A DNA stretch of 64,000 bases from Adiantum capillus-veneris (GCA_014529385.2 CM043954.1:8373806-8437805); one strand, 5' to 3'; positions 41,199-53,000 are shown, numbered from the stretch's first letter. Numbers and translations are program-made. Notes: generated by a model from the sequence alone, not told the origin.

Positions 41199-44186
41199 GC
41201 ATAGCTTGACAAAGTGCCACGATATGTCTCATTTACTTGACGACACTTGGCCCAATGCTTCACCATGAATGCAAGCTGTCGCAACCTTACATCGATTTGT
41301 GCATAATCGTGCAAGAGCTTGGTATTCACAACGGCCAGCATGTTGTTTACACAAACATCACAAGAAATACCCGTTTCTGGATCCGAATACTTGACAATGG
41401 GAACCCTGGCATGAGTTAATGCCTGCGTGTCAAATAAAAAGCCATAACAAACCAAACTCATAAAAATCTCATTATGTGCAAATGAGCTTGCAAACATGAA
41501 GGAGTCTCTTCTAAGCAGGCCACAACCCCCATGATCACTAACATGAAAACCAGCACTAGAGTGCACAGCATAATGCAAAACAATCAAGAGTAGGGTAGGA
41601 AAACGAACCTGAACATTTTGCATATGATTCGCCTTGAGAGCATCTGCTAGTGTGCAGACAACCTCTGATCTAGTTGCACTTTCACCTTCGATGGAAAGAC
41701 AAACATCAATGTCACTATTACACACCCCAAAAGCATTTGCACAAGACCCAAATAAGTAAAGACGAGCCTCTGGCCAAATCCCTGAGACCAGTTCATCAAG
41801 ACTTTCAAGTAGCTGCTTCCTTCTTTGCTCTTCATCAACAGGAGGTATCAGAGTTTGAAAAATTGCGAGAAAGTTAATAGTACATTTCCCCGCATCCAAA
41901 TGATGAAACGGCTCTCTTCTGTTGAACCTTGTTGGCCGTGTAACCCTTGCATCAAATTCCTTGGTACCCATGTTTGGACCCTAAATAACAACAACAAAGA
42001 TCTGTAGATACAAGTGGCTAATATCAAGGTCTCTTGGATATCGCATGTAATATGTGCTTACCTCAGAGGCAGAATGCTTGCTATTGATTGTAATCTCTTC
42101 CTCTGATTCATTCTCGTTATCAAGTTCTGATAAGCTGAGAGAGCTGACCAATGTTCCTGCATTAACTCCACTTCTTTCTTGATTGGACTCTAAAACTGCC
42201 CTGGCTGGATCCACACTTCCTTCCGCAATCCTTGCATCAACTGCATCAGTAGCGGGCATAACTTGAAGAGCCTGCTTTGACTGCTCTGTTGCTGAGCTGG
42301 GAGCCGAGGCTACTGTGCTTCCAGAGGGAAGTCCCAGAGGGTCTTGTTGGAGCGGTATTTTAGTTTTTGGCAATCGGTCAAGTCCTTTTGGTCGAGTCCT
42401 AGGTTCATTCCCGAGCAAATCAGATGATGGGCTAAACTGCTGTGATCTCCATCCTTCCTGTGATCCTTTGGGTCTCCGAACCTCTTCAATGGTCTTGTTT
42501 GTTGCATTCTCTGGGGCTGCTGTAGATTCCCTCCTGTTGATAGGAGAATCCTCCCTTTTTTCCTTCATGACAGGTATCCAATGACCCGAACCAATCCTGT
42601 TAGAGCCCTTGCGCATGGAGTCTAGACCTTTCTGTGGCTTATTGTATCTCGTCTTTGTTTTACAGTCTTTCTCAGGCATTATTCCAACGCTTGTACTGTT
42701 GGCAATGCTGTCTGAGAGACTGATGAAGGTATTGCCATGACTTACTTTCTGTATAACGGGAGCTGTGATTGCAATACTATCCATGGGAAAAGCACAACTT
42801 TCTAACGTCTTCTCGGCACCATCTTTAATCGCGTGGTCAAAACCCCCTGCACCAACTTGTTCCATTAGCCTCTTCTGAGAAGGATGTGCACCTGAAAGAG
42901 CCATTGCTTCTGTGCTTGCTTCTACAGTGGAAGGATAGTGCTGCCCGTCTCCCTTCGAGGATTCAACAGGAGTGAGGCTCTGTGCAACAACCCCTTTTGG
43001 GGTCAGAGGTGAAGGTCCTACTCCTGCTTGTCTATTCATGGAGGAAAGTTTCTGGAAAGCCACTGTATCAGGCAGACCTGCACATGACGATTTACCTCTA
43101 CTGCCACTTTCGTGTGGAATTTCCACTCCAATAGAGCCAAACTGAGTGTAAAACTGTGACTTTGGAGGTGCCAAACCTTCCTCTGATGAAGATGAAGACA
43201 CAAAACCTGGTGTGCTTCTGGGAACAGAGACTAGCATTCTCAAAGGAGCCATGCTCTGCCCATTTGTCAATTCCTCAGTGGGGAAAATTTTCAGCTGATC
43301 TCCTGCAGGATATGACAAGCCAGATGCCATCTCTCGCACTCTACTGGAATTGAGCAGCCCTGTATGCGAAAAAGTGGGAGCAGGTACACGTAAATACATG
43401 CTCTGATCCATTAATGACAAACGTGGGTATGGCCTCAGAAATTGATTATGCACTGATGGCAACAGGGGATCCAAGGGGAAAGACAGCAGATGCTCTGAAG
43501 GAGGGGGTCGGGGACAAGGTGGAGGAGGAGGTACCTGCAGGTATAGTGACAACATGATGCTTTGAATGCACCTGATGTACGTATAGTACTAGACATAAGA
43601 CAAAGGAGCCGAGACATACCTGCTGCAACCCATGATGCTGTTGCTGATGATGATGGTGATGGTGATGATGATGATGGTGTGGTTGATGGTGAGCATAGCG
43701 GTCATGAAATGGCAGAATACCTCTTGCTTCCCCGCTCATGTTTCCAAAACTGTTAGCTATCGCACTGACCCCACCAACGGGATGGCTAGGTCCCATAGCT
43801 GCAACAGCTGGATCATGCTGAAGCTGAAATTGTGCCTGCTCTTCATCCAAAACAGAAGCTTCCACGGAGAAAGTTCTGCTGAGAAGATGTGCTCTTGCCT
43901 GTTCCTCCTCAAAGGCACAAGCTTCCATAGAAGAAGCTCTGCTGAAAGAGGATGATCCACCCCAGTCGGCCCCGCTGCTACTGCTGCTGCTGTGATGGCG
44001 GCTATGTATTGCGTTTCCATCGCCAAAGCTGTTTTGATTACTACTGCAAGGACGGGGGAATGTAGAAGAGGGTCGCCCCTGCTGCAGCAATTGAAGTAAA
44101 AACTCACCGCCACTGGACGGCGAGGCAGCTCCACAAACGGGAGGCGAGCGAGAGATGGGCGGGTTTTGAGAGGAAGAACTCTCCAT
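41199..44186 (-). CDS. URT1: URT1-like terminal uridylyltransferase, exons 1-4 (3' part missing)
   Basis: Exons by minus-strand reading and GT-AG sites: 44186-43620, 43534-42062, 41980-41609 and 41422-41199, about 878 residues. Residues 1-680 look disordered: Ser-rich start, His/Gln run (about 169-189), Pro-rich start of exon 2. From about 690 comes the nucleotidyltransferase fold, with [20 protein letters not shown] holding catalytic Asp 770 and 772. The third Asp is near 826 in [16 protein letters not shown], followed by [20 protein letters not shown]. This is the signature of URT1, which adds uridines to deadenylated mRNA in the cytoplasm. Arabidopsis URT1 goes on for a PAP-associated domain, which is not visible here. 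Exon 4 ends in mid-codon at GTATGT. The exons carry no stops or frameshifts. Confidence 0.85.
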
Positions 44187-44310
44187 GAGTGGTCACAGGG
44201 ATTAACGATGCGGAGGCATCACGAGCAAAAAGGCAGCAAGAGAAGGACGGAACCATAGCCAACGTGACTGTTCCTCTGTTCTTTCCAAGTAATTAAACCA
44301 CGAGTAGGAT

Positions 44311-44318
44311 TTTATATA
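44311..44318 (-). promoter_or_regulatory. Putative TATA box of the URT1-like gene
   Basis: TATATAAA on the minus strand lies about 125 bp upstream of the chosen ATG (44186). That would place transcription start near 44285 and give a 5' leader of about 100 bp. No transcript evidence is available. Confidence 0.55.
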
Positions 44319-44349
44319 CACAGTCAAAAGAACGAGAAAGCAACTAATG

Positions 44350-45154
44350 GTGCAACCAGGTTTGCGTTGATTGCTTTGTCACATTGTGCAATGTGTAAGT
44401 TGACCAAACAGTGTACTGAAATCACATGTACATTGGTGTATCTCAGTAATTGCATCAAGCTCCACATAGATACTTAACAATAGAGCACCCACATCATGAG
44501 TAGAGTTCTCATAGCTTCTTTGCCATGCCCATATAAGGCATGCCCCCTTGATAATAAGCACGCTCCAATAGATGACACCTTAGCTGAAAAGCTCACACCT
44601 TAGCTCAAAAGCTCATCAACACCTTTTTGTGGTGTCTCACTTGCATAAACACTTAACAAAATAGTCTAGAGCTTTTTCATGGTGACCACGTTGGACATAC
44701 CTTGCAATAAGCGCATTTTACGAGAAGCATGTCTAGACGTGTTGTGCTTTCAAAAGGACACTACTTACTCATACATGTTGACCAAAGCTCCACCAATCAC
44801 GACATAGTTATCCAATGTCCCTTGGCTATGAATCTCATAATCCATTTGTTTGTTCATGTCAACTTCATTTAGGTTGCAAGAATATGCCTTCAAAACGCAA
44901 GCACAAGTAAAGATATTTGGGAAAAACCATGGCTTACTATTTTGGAAAAACCCTTCAATAAGTACAATGCTAGAGGCAACATCCCATACGAGAAGCTTGC
45001 CAAGAGCTTTTAACTTAAAATTTTACCACATATGGCTTACATGTCAATGTGAGTGTCTTTTGAAATGCCAAAATCAAAAGTTTGTCAAGTGCAATGCATA
45101 CTTAATGACCAATATGTTTTTAAAGTATTTGTCCTCAAATAACCCATTATCCTG
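44350..45154. other. Intergenic, no gene seen
   Basis: AT-rich sequence with short duplications (for example CTCACACCTTAGCT-like words at about 44590 and 44605). No domain, splice pattern or element end is recognised. Confidence 0.4.
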
Positions 45155-45471
45155 AGTAGGTGATACCCATGAGAGAAACAAAATGAGAGAAGAATCTACG
45201 TTAGATTCTCTCTCTTTCTTCTTCTATTTCACTAATACAAAAGAAAAGGACCACCATTTTGCATATAGAACTAGCAATTTTCTCTCTGCAAATTGAGGCA
45301 AGAGGGAGGAGATGAGGGCAGAGTTGGTCAGGGCAAGGGTAGGAGGAGACTGAGGGCAAGGAGTCAGAGATCATGTCATCAAAGGGCCGTAGAGGACAGG
45401 GCAAAGAGCATAGGGCATGTTCGATGGAGCCACCAGAGCCAAAAAAGCAGGGCACAGTAGGTGATACCCAT
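45155..45471. mobile_element. 285-bp insertion flanked by a 16-bp direct repeat
   Basis: AGTAGGTGATACCCAT occurs at 45155-45170 and again at 45456-45471. The 285 bp between them are purine-rich on the plus strand and end without a clear poly-A. A 16-bp perfect duplication is long for an LTR element or a DNA transposon and fits target-primed insertion, such as a SINE. I could not place tRNA promoter boxes with confidence. Confidence 0.5.
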
Positions 45472-46617
45472 CAACATAGACGTAAGCGAGGGGAGGGAGG
45501 TGAATATTCCTATGTTTGAGGTGTTTCTATTAAAACACCACTAGTAGGAAGTAGAGAGAGGTATCTATATGTATCCCACCGCCTTGTTAGAACCTTGCAA
45601 TAAGTGTAACCTAAGACACAACACACCTTGCAGATTTCCAAGCACAGTGTTTTTGAATAGTCTTCAATAGAATCATACCAATAGCCAATGGCATACATGT
45701 CATTCAAAGCATTGCCATGCACAATATTTTCAACCATGATCTTATGGTAGAACCATAAAATAAGTACAATCCAAGAGATGATATGTAACGGAATTAAACT
45801 AATAACTTTGAGTGTAGCGAAAATAGATTAGCCATAGTGAGCATTTCATTAAAAAGATTCCTAATGAAGACAGAGAGAGTGATAGGTTGGAGATAGCAAC
45901 AATTTACACATTCCTAATTGACATGTCAAGACCAATAATTTGCAAAAGAGAGAGAGAAATAAAGAAATTAACAACAATTGAGGACTAGATTTACTTGGAG
46001 CTGGTCCCCCCCTCCAATAGGCTTTTGTATTATAGGTTCTCCCATGAAGAGAGACTTGGTACAACACAATCTTTGTGTGTTCCTTAAGACCTCTTTGGTG
46101 CCATGCAGATGGAAAGTTTCATGCACCAAACTTATGCTTAAAACAACAATTAATCTACTTGCAATAAACAAGAACTTGTCCTTGGCCTCAATCCCAAGAC
46201 CTTAAACACGATCAAAGGTGGAGAGAGCTAGCTAAGGAAGATGAAGAGAAGAAGATGTATCTCTACCAGAAAGAAGTAGTCTCCTCACATATAATCACTC
46301 TCAGAGCATAGCTTAGCATAGTGATGATGAAGATGGAGAGATTGATAAGCATTGCTTTGAGCATAACTCTTGGTTGGATTTGCATTCCATAGCCAAGGGG
46401 TGTTGGTGTAGGCTCTCCACTTCTCAAGCTTGGAGAAGGAGATGACTTGTGTACACAACACGCAATGGGGGAGTGTGTGTGTGTGGCTTGTGGAGTATAT
46501 GAGAGAGAGAGAGAGATAGAGAGAGAGGATTCGATTTTGCTTCTTGACTCTTGCTACAAGCCTATTGGCTCAAGCCTTGGGTTAGCCGATGAATGGCTCT
46601 AGTCATAACAAGCAACG
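45472..46617. other. Intergenic or decayed LTR sequence, no gene seen
   Basis: Open frames are short and random-looking. GA-rich stretches (46499-46528) and a GTGTGTGTGTG run (46474-46484) are present. It may belong to a long LTR of gypsy remnant G, but I cannot show its ends. Confidence 0.35.
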
Positions 46618-46745
46618 GGTGTCACATTTGGACAAGTGTCCTCCTTTCCTCCTTTGAGAGAAAGATCTTAATTATTTAATTGTAGCATTTGTACAAGTGT
46701 CTTCCTTTCCCCCTTTGAGAGAAAAATCTTAATTATGTAATTGAA
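46618..46745. repeat. Imperfect tandem duplication, about 64-bp unit
   Basis: The block CATTTGGACAAGTGTCCTCC to AATTATTTAATTG is repeated directly as CATTTGTACAAGTGTCTTCC to AATTATGTAATTG. A third partial copy lies near 46890. Confidence 0.75.
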
Positions 46746-47146
46746 CATAAATTCTCATTGGACCTCCCTATAGGTAATCCAATAGGATTTAGGCACATTA
46801 TGAAGGCAATATTGCTAGGAGCTTGACATGTGTCCTTTATGTCCCTTGTGGCTCGGGTGTCTCTTGGCGAGTGTGTGTGTGTGGGGTGTAGCATTTGGAC
46901 AAGTGTCTTCCTTTATGAGAAACATGTTGACTCAAGCTCCTTAGTCAATAAGCACCTCAAGCACCTTAGTCATATAGGCACTTCTAGCATCTTAGTCAAT
47001 AGGCACCTCAAGCATCTTAGCCCTAGCATGCCTAAGGTATAAAGTACATAATGGTCCTAAGTCTAAGGACTTTTCATACTAACCTTTGGAGGCTTTAATG
47101 AAGCTAACCCTAAGGTATTATAGGCTCCATTAGATGCACGTTGCTC

Positions 47147-47385
47147 TTTGATAGACTATCTCGTTTTGGACCCCTATTGAGATGTAACCATTTCTCCTCT
47201 TGGTGCCCTGTTGAGATAAGTATAGAAGAACTTATTCCACATTGCTCTTTGGTAGACCATTTCCTTTTGGACCTCTATTGAGATGCAACCATCTCTCCTT
47301 TTGGTCCCCTGCTAAGATAGGTGTAGAAGCACATATCTATATCCTAACTCTTGTTCCCCTTTTATCTTCCCATATTAAATGATCA
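47147..47385. repeat. Imperfect tandem duplication, about 113-bp unit
   Basis: A block starting CGTTGCTCTTTGATAGAC (47148) recurs from about 47261 as CATTGCTCTTTGGTAGAC. Both continue through a TATTGAGATGYAACCAT segment. Confidence 0.75.
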
Positions 47386-47436
47386 GTTTAATATGAGAAA
47401 ATCATTTGGTAAACTTAGCTATTAGATTTTATGACA

Positions 47437-47899
47437 TTACCTCTCTCTTAAAATCATAGTCGTCCTCGAATATGAGGTAGAGAAGATAAAGCCTAGTCGT
47501 TAGTCCATGTTTCTTAGCGGGTAGAGGATCCCTTTTGACCCTACGACATCATTCCAAAATGGATGACTAATCCATTTGGTGCTCGAGAGACTTAGCTGCC
47601 GCAAACATGTCTGCTCTTTAGTCCATATCATACTTCCAAAGTAGAGTGACAAGTTCTACTTGGTGTTTGGAAGACGTCGTCGTCGCAAACATGATTCTAA
47701 GCATACATACTTCTTAAATTTTATGCCAATAAAAGAAAGAGAGAGTCTTATGAGACAAAAACATTGTTTATTTAAAATGCATTTGCATTGGTTTACTCTA
47801 TTGTATCATTGTAAGCATTGACAAGGTTCATATTATCCTTAAGTTGTGTTCCTTACATCCATTTAGCATCTTCAAAAGGATAATTCTTGAATTTGATAA
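47437..47899 (-). other. 3' non-coding region and polypurine tract of gypsy remnant G
   Basis: On the minus strand a purine run AAGAGAGAGG (about 47440-47449) comes before TAATGTCAT, a plausible start of the 3' LTR at 47436. The sequence up to 47900 has no gene. The far end of this LTR was not found. Confidence 0.45.
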
Positions 47900-49705
47900 G
47901 ATATCGTCGAGATAATCTTACCATGTCTTAATACCTTGTCTTCATGGCGAAGAATGGTCTCCTTTGTAAGGCTTGAGTACGCTCACATGAAAAGCATTGT
48001 GTATGAGCCAATGATTGGGAAACTTTAATTGATAAGCCATCTCGTTCATTGGCTTAAGAATTTGAAAAGGACCATAGTATCTTTTTGCTAACGTATTATA
48101 ATACTTTTGGTGGCCCGTAGGATTCTTGCACGTGGTTTGCCATGGGCGAGCCTTAGGGAACTTTAGCAAGATCCAATCATTTTCTTTAAAGGTTAAGGCT
48201 TGTTTGTGCTTGTTAACAACAACCTTTTGCCTTTGGTGTGAGATGGATATAGCCTCTTAAAATATTCTTGCATGTCTCTGCTATACTCATTAGCAACGAA
48301 GATCTTCCTTAAGTAGCATGGGACTTTTAGGTCTTCCCTATATGACCTGTATGCATACTCTACAAGGGGTAAGTACTTTTCCCATTGTGAGCGTTGATCT
48401 ACTTCCATAACATAGGCTTTTAGTAGATCCAAAATTGTAAGGTTAGCTCTCTCACTTTGGCCATCTGTTTGTGGGTGATAAGCCGAAGAGAAATCTAACC
48501 TTGTACCTAGATATTCAAAGAGACCCTTCCACAAGTTGCTGGTCATTCTAGGATCTCCATTCCACACTATGTAATATGGATGTTGGCAAGCCATGGTACT
48601 TGAAAATCTGATAAATGAAGAGAGTTGTCATTTGATGTGCCTTAATAGTCTTTTTGACAAGTATAATGTGTGCTTGTTTGCTAATCCTGTTAACTATTGT
48701 CCATATTCATGTATTCTCATGGATAGACTTGGGTAATGCAAAGATAAATCCATGGATATGCTCTCCCATGGTGAATCAAGAATTGGTAATAGAATGAGCA
48801 GTCCAGGTTGCTTCCCTCTATCATACTTCATCTTTTGGCATACTACACATTTTGAAACATACTCTTGTATGCTTACTTTCATGGTAGGCCAATAGAAGTA
48901 TGTATCTAATCCCCAAAGAGTAGGTTGAATCCCTCTATGCCATGCATAAAGAGGAGCATGAGATTCATACATTGTTTCTCATGGAGTGAGGTAGTAACAC
49001 ACAACCTATTGCCATAGAGAAGGTAACCATCCTACAAGGTGAATGGTTCCTCTTTTTTCCCTAATGCAAGGGCTGAAATTACATCCTTGAAATTGGGGTC
49101 AGTAGCATACTCATCTATCATGGAAAATAGATCATTGTGAGTTGCTATAGACATCGCATTTGCCCTTGGTCGTTGTGATAGTGCATCAGCCACTTGGTTG
49201 TGCTTACCAACAATGTGAACAATGTGAAAGTTGAATTGCAAAAGAGAATTTTCCCACCTCATTTGTTTGTCGAAGAGCTTGGTTTACGTCATGAAGTACT
49301 TAAGACTTTGGAGATCCATTCGTAGGATGAATGGAGTCCCCAAAAGATAATGCTTACATGTGTCTAAGGCATGTAGAACAGCTAGTAGCTCCTTTTCGTA
49401 TATGCTCAATACTCGCTCATCGAAATTGAATCTTTGACTCTTGTATGCTATGGCATGTCCTGATCTAAGACAATCTCCACAAGCATCACATTACACCTCA
49501 AATGGTTTTGAGAGATCTGGTAGTGTAACCATAGGTTGAGATGTAAGCTTCTCTTTGAGCTTCTCAAAAGCATTTTGCTCTTTTTCTGTCCATTTATACT
49601 TAACGTTCTTTTTCCTTAAGTCATGTAATGGTCTTGCTATTTGTGAGAATTTTTCTATAAGCGTCTATAGTATGCACATATACCAATAAAGCTTCGTAGC
49701 CCCCT
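47900..49705 (-). pseudogene. Gypsy remnant G: RNase H and integrase
   Basis: Read on the minus strand: the LRSFIGICAYYRR start of the RNase H region (about 49690), FNFHIVHIVGKHNQVADALS (about 49235), and an integrase finger (HRGIQPTLWGLDTYFYWP, CVVCQKMKYDRG). A core follows with DPRMTS and HPQTDGQSERAN, and the end reads RYYGPFQILKPMNEMAYQL and HNAFHVSVLKPYKG. Stops and shifts are frequent. It is older and more decayed than A-minus. Confidence 0.85.
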
Positions 49706-50140
49706 TGTTGGAAATTAATTCATGAAGCGACCATAGTATGATGTATGACCGCAGAGATGGTCCTAGGCCTTTGAGAGTTGACATACTCAGCCATATCTTC
49801 AGATAGCCCAGCACAAAACTGTTGTTTTTGTTCTCCAAAGTCTATCTTTCTGTAGGCAACGGCTTTGAGATGCAAATCCCAAAACTTGTCTACATACTTG
49901 TGGATAGACTCGTAGGGAGACAGCTTCAAACTTCGCCATTCATTAAGAACGTTGTCTTTGGCATCTCTTGCAAGAAACTGCTTCATTATCAAAGCTCTTA
50001 GAGCTTCCCATGTCTTTGGAGCTTCGCCATTAGCTTGTAGGATAGCCCTCCATTATCTGGAAAACTTTTGAAAGTGCATAGCTACATGTCGTAGCTTAGA
50101 GGACTCCGTGAAGCCCTCAAACAGCAAGCTTGCCAATAAT
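49706..50140 (-). pseudogene. Gypsy remnant G: gag capsid region
   Basis: ASLLFEGFTESSKLRHVAMH, a stop, then WEALRALIMKQFLARDAKDN and SPYESIHKYVDKFWDLHLKA form the Retrotrans_gag pattern. It lies directly beside the RNase H region, so knuckle, protease and most of the reverse transcriptase have been deleted. Confidence 0.75.
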
Positions 50141-50900
50141 TTGTGCTCCCAAAAGTACACCATGCATGCACTCAAGTAAAAGATTTTGCCAAGTCTCCAA
50201 TAGAACCCTCTAATAAGTGCATTCCAATAGAAAACATCTTGGATGGGTAGCTCATCAAGAACTTATGCTTTCAAAACTATACTAGCTTGGCATACATGTC
50301 AATAGAAGAATTTTCCAAGCACTGCATTTTCCAAAAGCCCATGATTACCATTTAATTCCCACCCAACACTATCCCTACATCACTAATTTACTAATTTTGC
50401 TTCAAGTGTTTATACACAATAAAGGATATACACACTCTCCTTCTATTGCGTAGTTTCCCCCGATTACTCTTCTGTTCTTCTTTCCCTTCCTGCACGCACG
50501 CACATGGGCACACCGCCTCCCTGACCTTCTCCTTCCCCATTTCTGACGTACATGCATGCAACTAGCCTACTCCATAGCTAAGGTCCAAGGTGAAAGCAAA
50601 TAGGAAAAATCAGCAGGTTTGCATAGGGTTCTCTTTTTTTGAAGCTTTTAAAGAAATCAATTTTAGCAAATTCTTGGAGGCTTTGGCCTTGCAAAGGTTG
50701 CAATATGCTTCAACCTTAATCAATTAAGGTTTCTCTGTAAGAAATTGAAAGACCTTAGGAAATCTTGAAGCTTGAAATGATAAAACTTGCAAAGAATGGC
50801 AACCTTTTTCTTGCAATGGTGAGAGTTGTGTGTATGCACACACACATACATACACACAATTTCTTGCGTGTGTGGGCATAGTGTGTGTAACACACTCTCT
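50141..50900. other. No gene seen
   Basis: AT-rich sequence without recognised motifs up to 50820. From there CA/TG-rich words lead into the hairpin region. A short patch near 50240-50340 loosely recalls 44970-45090. Confidence 0.35.
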
Positions 50901-50905
50901 CTTCG

Positions 50906-50988
50906 GCAAGGAAGTGCGGCAAGGTGAGCACATAGTGTGTGTAACACACACAAGACCAAAATTTGAGATTCGACTAATCGTCTCTCTT

Positions 50989-51055
<67 letters not shown>

Positions 51056-51258
51056 TGCATGGGTTTGCATCGGCAAGGAAGTGCGTGTGTAACACACACA
51101 AGACCAAATCTAGAAAGGAAGTGCGGCAAGGTGAGCACATAGTGTGTGTAACACACACAAGACCGAATCTGGCAAGGAAGCACACAGATTCGGTCTTGTG
51201 TGTCTTACACACACTATGTGCTCACCTTGCCGCACTTCCTTGCCGATGCAAACCCATA

Positions 51259-51323
<65 letters not shown>

Positions 51324-51330
51324 CAAACTC
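50906..51330. repeat. Long imperfect inverted repeat with CT and GA arms
   Basis: The segment 51115-51170 is the reverse complement of 51186-51240 apart from one mismatch, with a 15-bp spacer. The pairing continues on the right through TGCCGATGCAAACCCAT into a GA run (51263-51321). On the left, after a loop of about 40 bp, it continues through the same word into a CT run (50985-51052). A direct copy of the inner arm lies at 50906-50960. The whole could fold into one hairpin of about 340 nt. Confidence 0.85.
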
Positions 51331-51659
51331 TCTCCTCCATCGGCTTCTTTGATTTCAACATGACCTCGAGCCCACTTTTCATATTTTTGACATTTTTGAC
51401 ATAGCGAGAGTGAGAGTGAGAGAGAGGGTTGGCTCTCCTCCGACATAGCCTCATTTTTTGGCACCATCTTGGCCTCGACCTCCCTCGACACCTTCAACAT
51501 TGGTGGCCTTTCTTGGCCTACCATTGACACCCGGTCTCAGATTTTCCTCGGCAACACAGGGGGATATTTTCTCTCTGGCATCCAAATTTTAACACATAGC
51601 ATTCAATACCCTTTTTTGACGCCCTCAACACTCACTCGGTAAGTGCATCAACTTCAATG
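51331..51659. other. No gene seen
   Basis: A short GAGAGTGAGA stretch (51405-51425) and unstructured sequence. No domain is recognised on either strand. Confidence 0.35.
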
Positions 51660-51921
51660 TGTTGGGTTTTGAGCATCGTCACTTTTGGCACTTCCGTCTT
51701 TTAGAGCGCTAGGTGTGGAAGTGATGTGCGGAGCGCACGACGTGCAAGGGAGGAGAAGAGTAGAAGACGCACAATGTGGATGGAGCAACCTCCAAGAATG
51801 TGGTGAGGAGCTCCTTATTCTTTGTGTATATGAAGAATAAGGAATGTGTATGTACATATAGTGGGCGGCTGAACATTGGATGTCCAGCCCCGGGCAAAGG
51901 TGCAATGCCTTTACCCCAACA
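51660..51921 (-). repeat. Copia-type LTR J (262 bp)
   Basis: On the minus strand it starts TGTTGGGG and ends CCCAACA, a perfect 7-bp inverted terminus. CTTTAAGTGTAAGAT stands just before its start, the position of a polypurine tract. The opening resembles that of the LTR of copia H (63443). The flanking 5-mers (CAATG, ATCTT) differ, so it is the 3' LTR of a larger element and not a solo LTR. Confidence 0.75.
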
Positions 51922-52130
51922 ATCTTACACTTAAAGGCGATGCGCCAATAAGTAAGTGCTACTAGGTAAACTACTAGTATGTATAAGAAAATAGATGAGA
52001 GATTCTCTCAGCCTATGCCCACTGGCTTGCTCAATCGATCTACATGCAATTGTATCGGCTCTAGGGATAGGCGAGCATGCGTACTCATGCTAGAGCCTAC
52101 ATGTTAATCCCACTGACAACTTTGTATGGT

Positions 52131-52579
52131 CTACAAAACTCCACTACGCATCATGCTAGTGTCAGTCATCGCAACAATCCCTGCTACAAATGCTCCCACT
52201 GCAGCTGCTAGGTTGAGCGTCGACACTAGTAGGTCAAACATGAGATGCCCAAACACACACAAAATCTGTACAAACATGGTTGTCCTAGCCTCCCTTGTGA
52301 TGTCTTCATATACTGCATCATCAGGACTACCCATCACGTATGGATGTGTCAACACCAACACTAGGATGTCCTCTCACCCATAGGCGGAACTGTGTGTCCT
52401 GGCACCAACTCATTAGCCTCTAGCATGAGTATAACAAAAAAATCCATGTTCGTCATCTCTGCCTGTGTCTCTAGGGAGCAGACCCGCTCTACCTCTAACT
52501 GCACAAACCCTGACAGCACTTGTTGTGTCTCACTAGAGCACTGTCGCTCTATCTCTATCTCTACAGAGTCTGTTGGCAT
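52131..52579 (-). pseudogene. Unidentified ORF pair beside LTR J, with hydrophobic segments
   Basis: Two minus-strand frames abut at 52361 and could be one gene with a frameshift. The first (52579-52361) has two similar stretches, ERQCSSETQ and ERVCSLETQ. The second (52361-52131) has two hydrophobic stretches, ILCVFGHLMFDLL and LNLAAAVGAFVAGIVAM, that could span a membrane. It lies where copia RNase H would be expected upstream of the 3' LTR, yet no RNase H motif is seen. I do not recognise the family. Confidence 0.3.
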
Positions 52580-52619
52580 GTCCTACCCAGCTAAATGTTT
52601 TGTCTCATGAGCATGGTGG

Positions 52620-52948
52620 AGCTCACCCGCGAAGGAGTGTTAACCCTTACAGACACCCTGTCACCTTCGACGGACGCATATTATTTATTTGATTGATTCA
52701 TGTACCGGGCTTGTTGGTCCAATAGATGTGTAGGTGATTGCCGATGAGAGGCACACCACTTTTCTTATTTTTACAGTAGTTTTGTAACGACTGGCCACTG
52801 TGGGTGCCCATGTGTCAATGGGCCAAACTCTTATAAAAGGTCCATTTGACCTAAAGATCCTCATTCTCTAAGGTGTAAGCTAAGAAGTGCTCTTGCTCCA
52901 TCTCTATCTCCTTCTCCTTCGTGTGCTCACAGGGTGTGTGTGTGTATG

Positions 52949-52989
<41 letters not shown>

Positions 52990-53000
52990 TATTATCGTCC
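52620..53000 (+). other. LTR-like non-coding stretch with TATA box and GA run
   Basis: CTTATAAAAGG (about 52830) is followed by a CTCC-rich leader and a GA run (52952-52987). This looks like the promoter end of an LTR or another retroelement. I found no second copy or target duplication. Confidence 0.35.

Noticed and set aside
50720-51530. Several 60-177 codon frames around the CT/GA runs
   Set aside because: They arise from the simple repeats and the inverted repeat. No domain is present and the frames overlap on both strands.
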